A stretch of 64,000 nucleotides of DNA from Leptotrichia sp. oral taxon 223. Its GTDB lineage: Bacteria > Fusobacteriota > Fusobacteriia > Fusobacteriales > Leptotrichiaceae. Positions 62,098-64,000 of the stretch are shown here, piece after piece. The first letter of the stretch is position 1; each line of letters begins with the position of its first letter. The stretch is from NCBI RefSeq assembly GCF_013394795.1, contig NZ_JABXYU010000001.1:1674001-1738000 (forward strand), read 5' to 3'. The notes under the pieces are model-generated. The model worked only from the letters and a program-made list of their open reading frames with translations, was not told where the DNA came from and made no database searches. A program made the position numbers and the translations under genes.

Positions 62098-62514
62098 ATG
62101 CATATAGAAAACGTTGGTGAATATTTGAAGAAGAATGGAATAAAACCTTCAGTACAAAGAATGAAGATATTTCAATATCTACTAGATCATCATACACATC
62201 CAACGGTTGATGATATTTTCCAAAGTTTATCTCCTGAAATGCCGACTTTATCAAAAACTACAGTATATAATACATTAAACATATTCGTCAGTAATAATAT
62301 TATTCAAGAAATCATAATAGAGGAAAATGAAGTGAGATATGATGTAGTTACAGAGGATCATGGACATTTCAAGTGTAAATCTTGTGGAGAAATAATTGAC
62401 TTTGATGTAAATTTATCAGAATTTGATTTGTCAAAATTGGGCAATGTGGAAATTGATGAAATACATTTCTACATAAAAGGTACTTGTGAAAAATGTTTAG
62501 AAAAGAAAAACTAA
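62098..62514 (+). CDS. perR: Fur-family regulator, PerR type
   Basis: 138 residues. The winged helix (about 1-82) has IKPSVQRMKIFQYLLDHHTHP with the conserved His and Arg, and LSKTTVYNTLNIF as recognition helix. The metal-binding dimerisation part has DHGHFKCKSCGEIIDFD and the second pair GTCEKCLEKKN, i.e. the structural CxxC-CxxC zinc site. PerR is favoured over Fur by the short form and by the adjacent ferritin gene, but the distinction is not certain. Senses peroxide through bound iron. AGGAGG precedes the ATG. Confidence 0.87.
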   Translation: MHIENVGEYLKKNGIKPSVQRMKIFQYLLDHHTHPTVDDIFQSLSPEMPTLSKTTVYNTLNIFVSNNIIQEIIIEENEVRYDVVTEDHGHFKCKSCGEIIDFDVNLSEFDLSKLGNVEIDEIHFYIKGTCEKCLEKKN

Positions 62515-62559
62515 GATTAGAAAATAATTATTAAAATAGAATTTGGAAGTGAAGAGAAT

Positions 62560-63057
62560 ATGAAACTAAACAAAGAATTAGAAATCTTGTTAAATAATCA
62601 AATAAATATGGAGCTAGCGGCATCGTATCAATATCAGGCTATGGCTGCATATTTTGATGACAGAGCATTGGAAGGATTTGCCAAATGGATGGATAACCAG
62701 GCAAAAGAGGAAGTTGAACATTCAAGAAAATTTTACAGTTATGTTTTAAAAAGAAATGGAAAAATTGAATTTTTTGGACTGGATAAACCTAAAATGGATT
62801 TTACATCAGTGAAGGAAGTATTTGAAGCTGCTCTTGCACATGAGGAAGCTGTAACAGCCTCTATCGAAAACATTCACAAACTTGCAAGAGAACTGGGAGA
62901 TTATGGAGCAGAAGTGTTCTTGAATGAATTTGCCGAAGAACAGGAAGAAGAGGAGGAACAAGTTCAAAAATTAATTGATAAAATTGTTTCGCTTAATGTT
63001 GATAATAATAGTGCTACATTATATTTATTAGACAAGGAAATGGGAACAAGAGAATAA
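62560..63057 (+). CDS. Non-haem ferritin
   Basis: Iron-storage ferroxidase, 165 residues in a four-helix bundle. INMELAASYQYQAMAAYFD holds the first Glu and Tyr ligands, MDNQAKEEVEHSRKFYSYV the Glu-x-x-His of the dinuclear iron site, and FAEEQEEEEEQVQKLID the last Glu cluster (an unusually acidic stretch). It lies 45 bases after perR and is a plausible PerR target. Full length. Confidence 0.95.
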   Translation: MKLNKELEILLNNQINMELAASYQYQAMAAYFDDRALEGFAKWMDNQAKEEVEHSRKFYSYVLKRNGKIEFFGLDKPKMDFTSVKEVFEAALAHEEAVTASIENIHKLARELGDYGAEVFLNEFAEEQEEEEEQVQKLIDKIVSLNVDNNSATLYLLDKEMGTRE

Positions 63058-63204
63058 GCAGGCGTATAATTTGGCAATTATATAATATAAAGTGGTTTTT
63101 CAAAAATGGCTAAGTATGCACGATTTGAGGAGGGCATGATAAAAGTATTTAGCTGTTTTTTCAAAACTCTAAAAAATTTTAAAATTGACAAAAGTAAAAG
63201 AAAA

Positions 63205-63253
63205 AAACCTATTTACTAAGAATTAAAATAAACTTTAGCAATAGGTTATTTTT
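63205..63253. terminator. Bidirectional terminator between ferritin and nadR
   Basis: AACCTAT (63206-63212) pairs with ATAGGTT (63241-63247), with inner CTAAG/CTTTAG, flanked by seven A on the left and eight T on the right. Serves both convergent genes. Confidence 0.8.
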
Positions 63254-64000
63254 TTATATAAAAGTATCTGCTATTTTCTGAAGCTCAGAGTTATCAGCGC
63301 CATCCAAATATGCCTTTATAATATGTTTACAAGCCAGATATCTTTTTTCATAGCTGCTTGACTTTACTGTAATGTATTGAATGCCGTATTCCTTATACAG
63401 TTCCTTCAGTAAATTCTGAAATTTTCCACGTCTGTCATCATCCCCAATTGAACGCAGCCCATCGTTTACCCAGGCAACATTATTTTCAAGTAAAATTGTC
63501 AAGTCAAATCTGTAATTTTGCACAAATTCACGAACTATAGGATTGTCCCGCTTCTCATAAGTTAGGCAAAAGGCTAGGGTGGCTATATAGTCTGTATCAA
63601 TTAATGCAAATTTATTGGCATTTCTCGCAGCATACAGAACATTTGACTGATGTCCAAAAACGATTTTTTCATAGTCAGAATATTGCAATGATTCTTCATC
63701 CCCGCCCAGTTTTTCAAAAACATATTCACGTCCGTATTCCCAAGCGGAAGTTGTATTGAAAACATTTGCAAGTTTGTCTATCATTACGCTTTTTCCACTG
63801 CTTTCCCCGCCGCAGATTGTAATAATAGGGATTAGATGCTCCCTTACTTCACGTGGCAGAAATTCCCAGTATTTGCTTGGATTTTCCCGTATCTGCTTTG
63901 AATTTACGTTGTATTCAATATAGTTTTTGTCAATTGATTTCGTTTCAGAACCAAAATGCTTTAAATTGTATTCCTTATCTCCATCTCGGTTGCTTATGAA
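63254..64000 (-). CDS. nadR: NadR-type NMN adenylyltransferase / ribosylnicotinamide kinase, N-terminus outside window
   Basis: The reverse strand is open from the right edge (64000) to the stop at 63254, 248 visible residues. The start lies beyond the window; the ATG at 63784 is internal, because it falls just after Walker A. The visible end of the adenylyltransferase domain reads YNVNSKQIRENPSKYWEFLP. The kinase domain follows: ITICGGESSGKSVMIDKLA (P-loop), TTSAWEYGREYVFEKLGG, SDYEKIVFGHQ and ALIDTDYIATLAF. NAD salvage from nicotinamide riboside. Whether an N-terminal repressor helix-turn-helix is present cannot be seen. Confidence 0.93.
   Translation of the reverse strand, partial: FISNRDGDKEYNLKHFGSETKSIDKNYIEYNVNSKQIRENPSKYWEFLPREVREHLIPIITICGGESSGKSVMIDKLANVFNTTSAWEYGREYVFEKLGGDEESLQYSDYEKIVFGHQSNVLYAARNANKFALIDTDYIATLAFCLTYEKRDNPIVREFVQNYRFDLTILLENNVAWVNDGLRSIGDDDRRGKFQNLLKELYKEYGIQYITVKSSSYEKRYLACKHIIKAYLDGADNSELQKIADTFI

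Noticed and set aside
63136-63219. 27-codon ORF after the ferritin gene (MIKVFSCFFKTLKN...), preceded by GAGGAGGG, considered as a third small toxin.
   Set aside because: The ribosome-binding site is only about two bases from the ATG, the peptide is unlike the other two, its end runs into the terminator stem, and there is no repeat pair or opposing promoter.

Overview
The window reads as chromosome of a very AT-rich, Gram-negative, fermentative anaerobe of the Fusobacteriota, most likely a Leptotrichia. This rests on the extreme A+T content, a fusobacterial-type autotransporter, KDO activation (kdsB), a bifunctional AdhE, strong AGGAGG ribosome-binding sites, and frequent TG-extended -10 promoters. 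Assignment to genus is inference from gene content, not from a marker comparison.

Layout. 1-1.1 kb: argS, cut by the left edge. 1.4-3.9 kb: an autotransporter broken by one frameshift, with an apparent CTG start. 3.9-4.2 kb: a tiny type I toxin-antitoxin-like locus. 4.2-7.3 kb: tetrapyrrole/cobalamin genes (cobC, cobS, a Met8-like dehydrogenase, frameshifted hemB). 7.3-10.2 kb: trkA-trkH potassium uptake. 10.3-18.6 kb: adhE, a two-component system with a PepSY protein, and ppc. 18.6-19.4 kb: a structured non-coding stretch. 19.4-21.7 kb: mutS2, followed by a PtuA/PtuB (Septu-type) defence pair and a small exported protein. 24.1-29.3 kb: cysS, coaBC and accessory small proteins (two sharing one repeated domain, an M23 peptidase, a suppressor-of-fused protein). 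29.4-30.7 kb: ahpC with a stand-alone AhpF N-terminal domain. 30.9-40.4 kb: accessory region with an orphan response regulator, YoaK protein, methyltransferase, Fic protein, an MFS gene broken at an A9 tract, and a three-gene island (membrane protein, unknown 601-aa protein, OLD-family ATPase/TOPRIM nuclease). 40.6-43.6 kb: a minus-strand cassette of ABC ATPase, GTPase and a signal-less binding-protein homologue, with no permease. 44.1-52.3 kb: traX, nth, a D,D-carboxypeptidase, kdsB, alpha-amylase, a small lipoprotein, proB-proA. 52.3-52.6 kb: a second copy of the type I toxin-antitoxin-like locus. 52.7-58.3 kb: copZ, a membrane protein, an RsmC-like methyltransferase, then infA-rpmJ-rpsM-rpsK-rpsD-rpoA-rplQ. 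58.6-63.1 kb: tannase-like esterase, orphan histidine kinase, perR, ferritin. 63.25-64 kb: nadR, cut by the right edge.

The most interesting observation is the pair of miniature loci at 3937-4154 and 52385-52638. Each encodes a 26-residue hydrophobic peptide with a strong ribosome-binding site. Each faces a convergent antisense promoter with a better -35 box, shares one bidirectional terminator, and carries a 15-base direct repeat (14/15 identical) that would let the antisense RNA pair with the toxin initiation region. This is the architecture of the enterococcal par (Fst) locus, but the peptides are shorter and lack its acidic tail. Other leads are the OLD-nuclease island, the permease-less cassette with a terminator in its leader, and three genes broken by single-base shifts (two in homopolymers).
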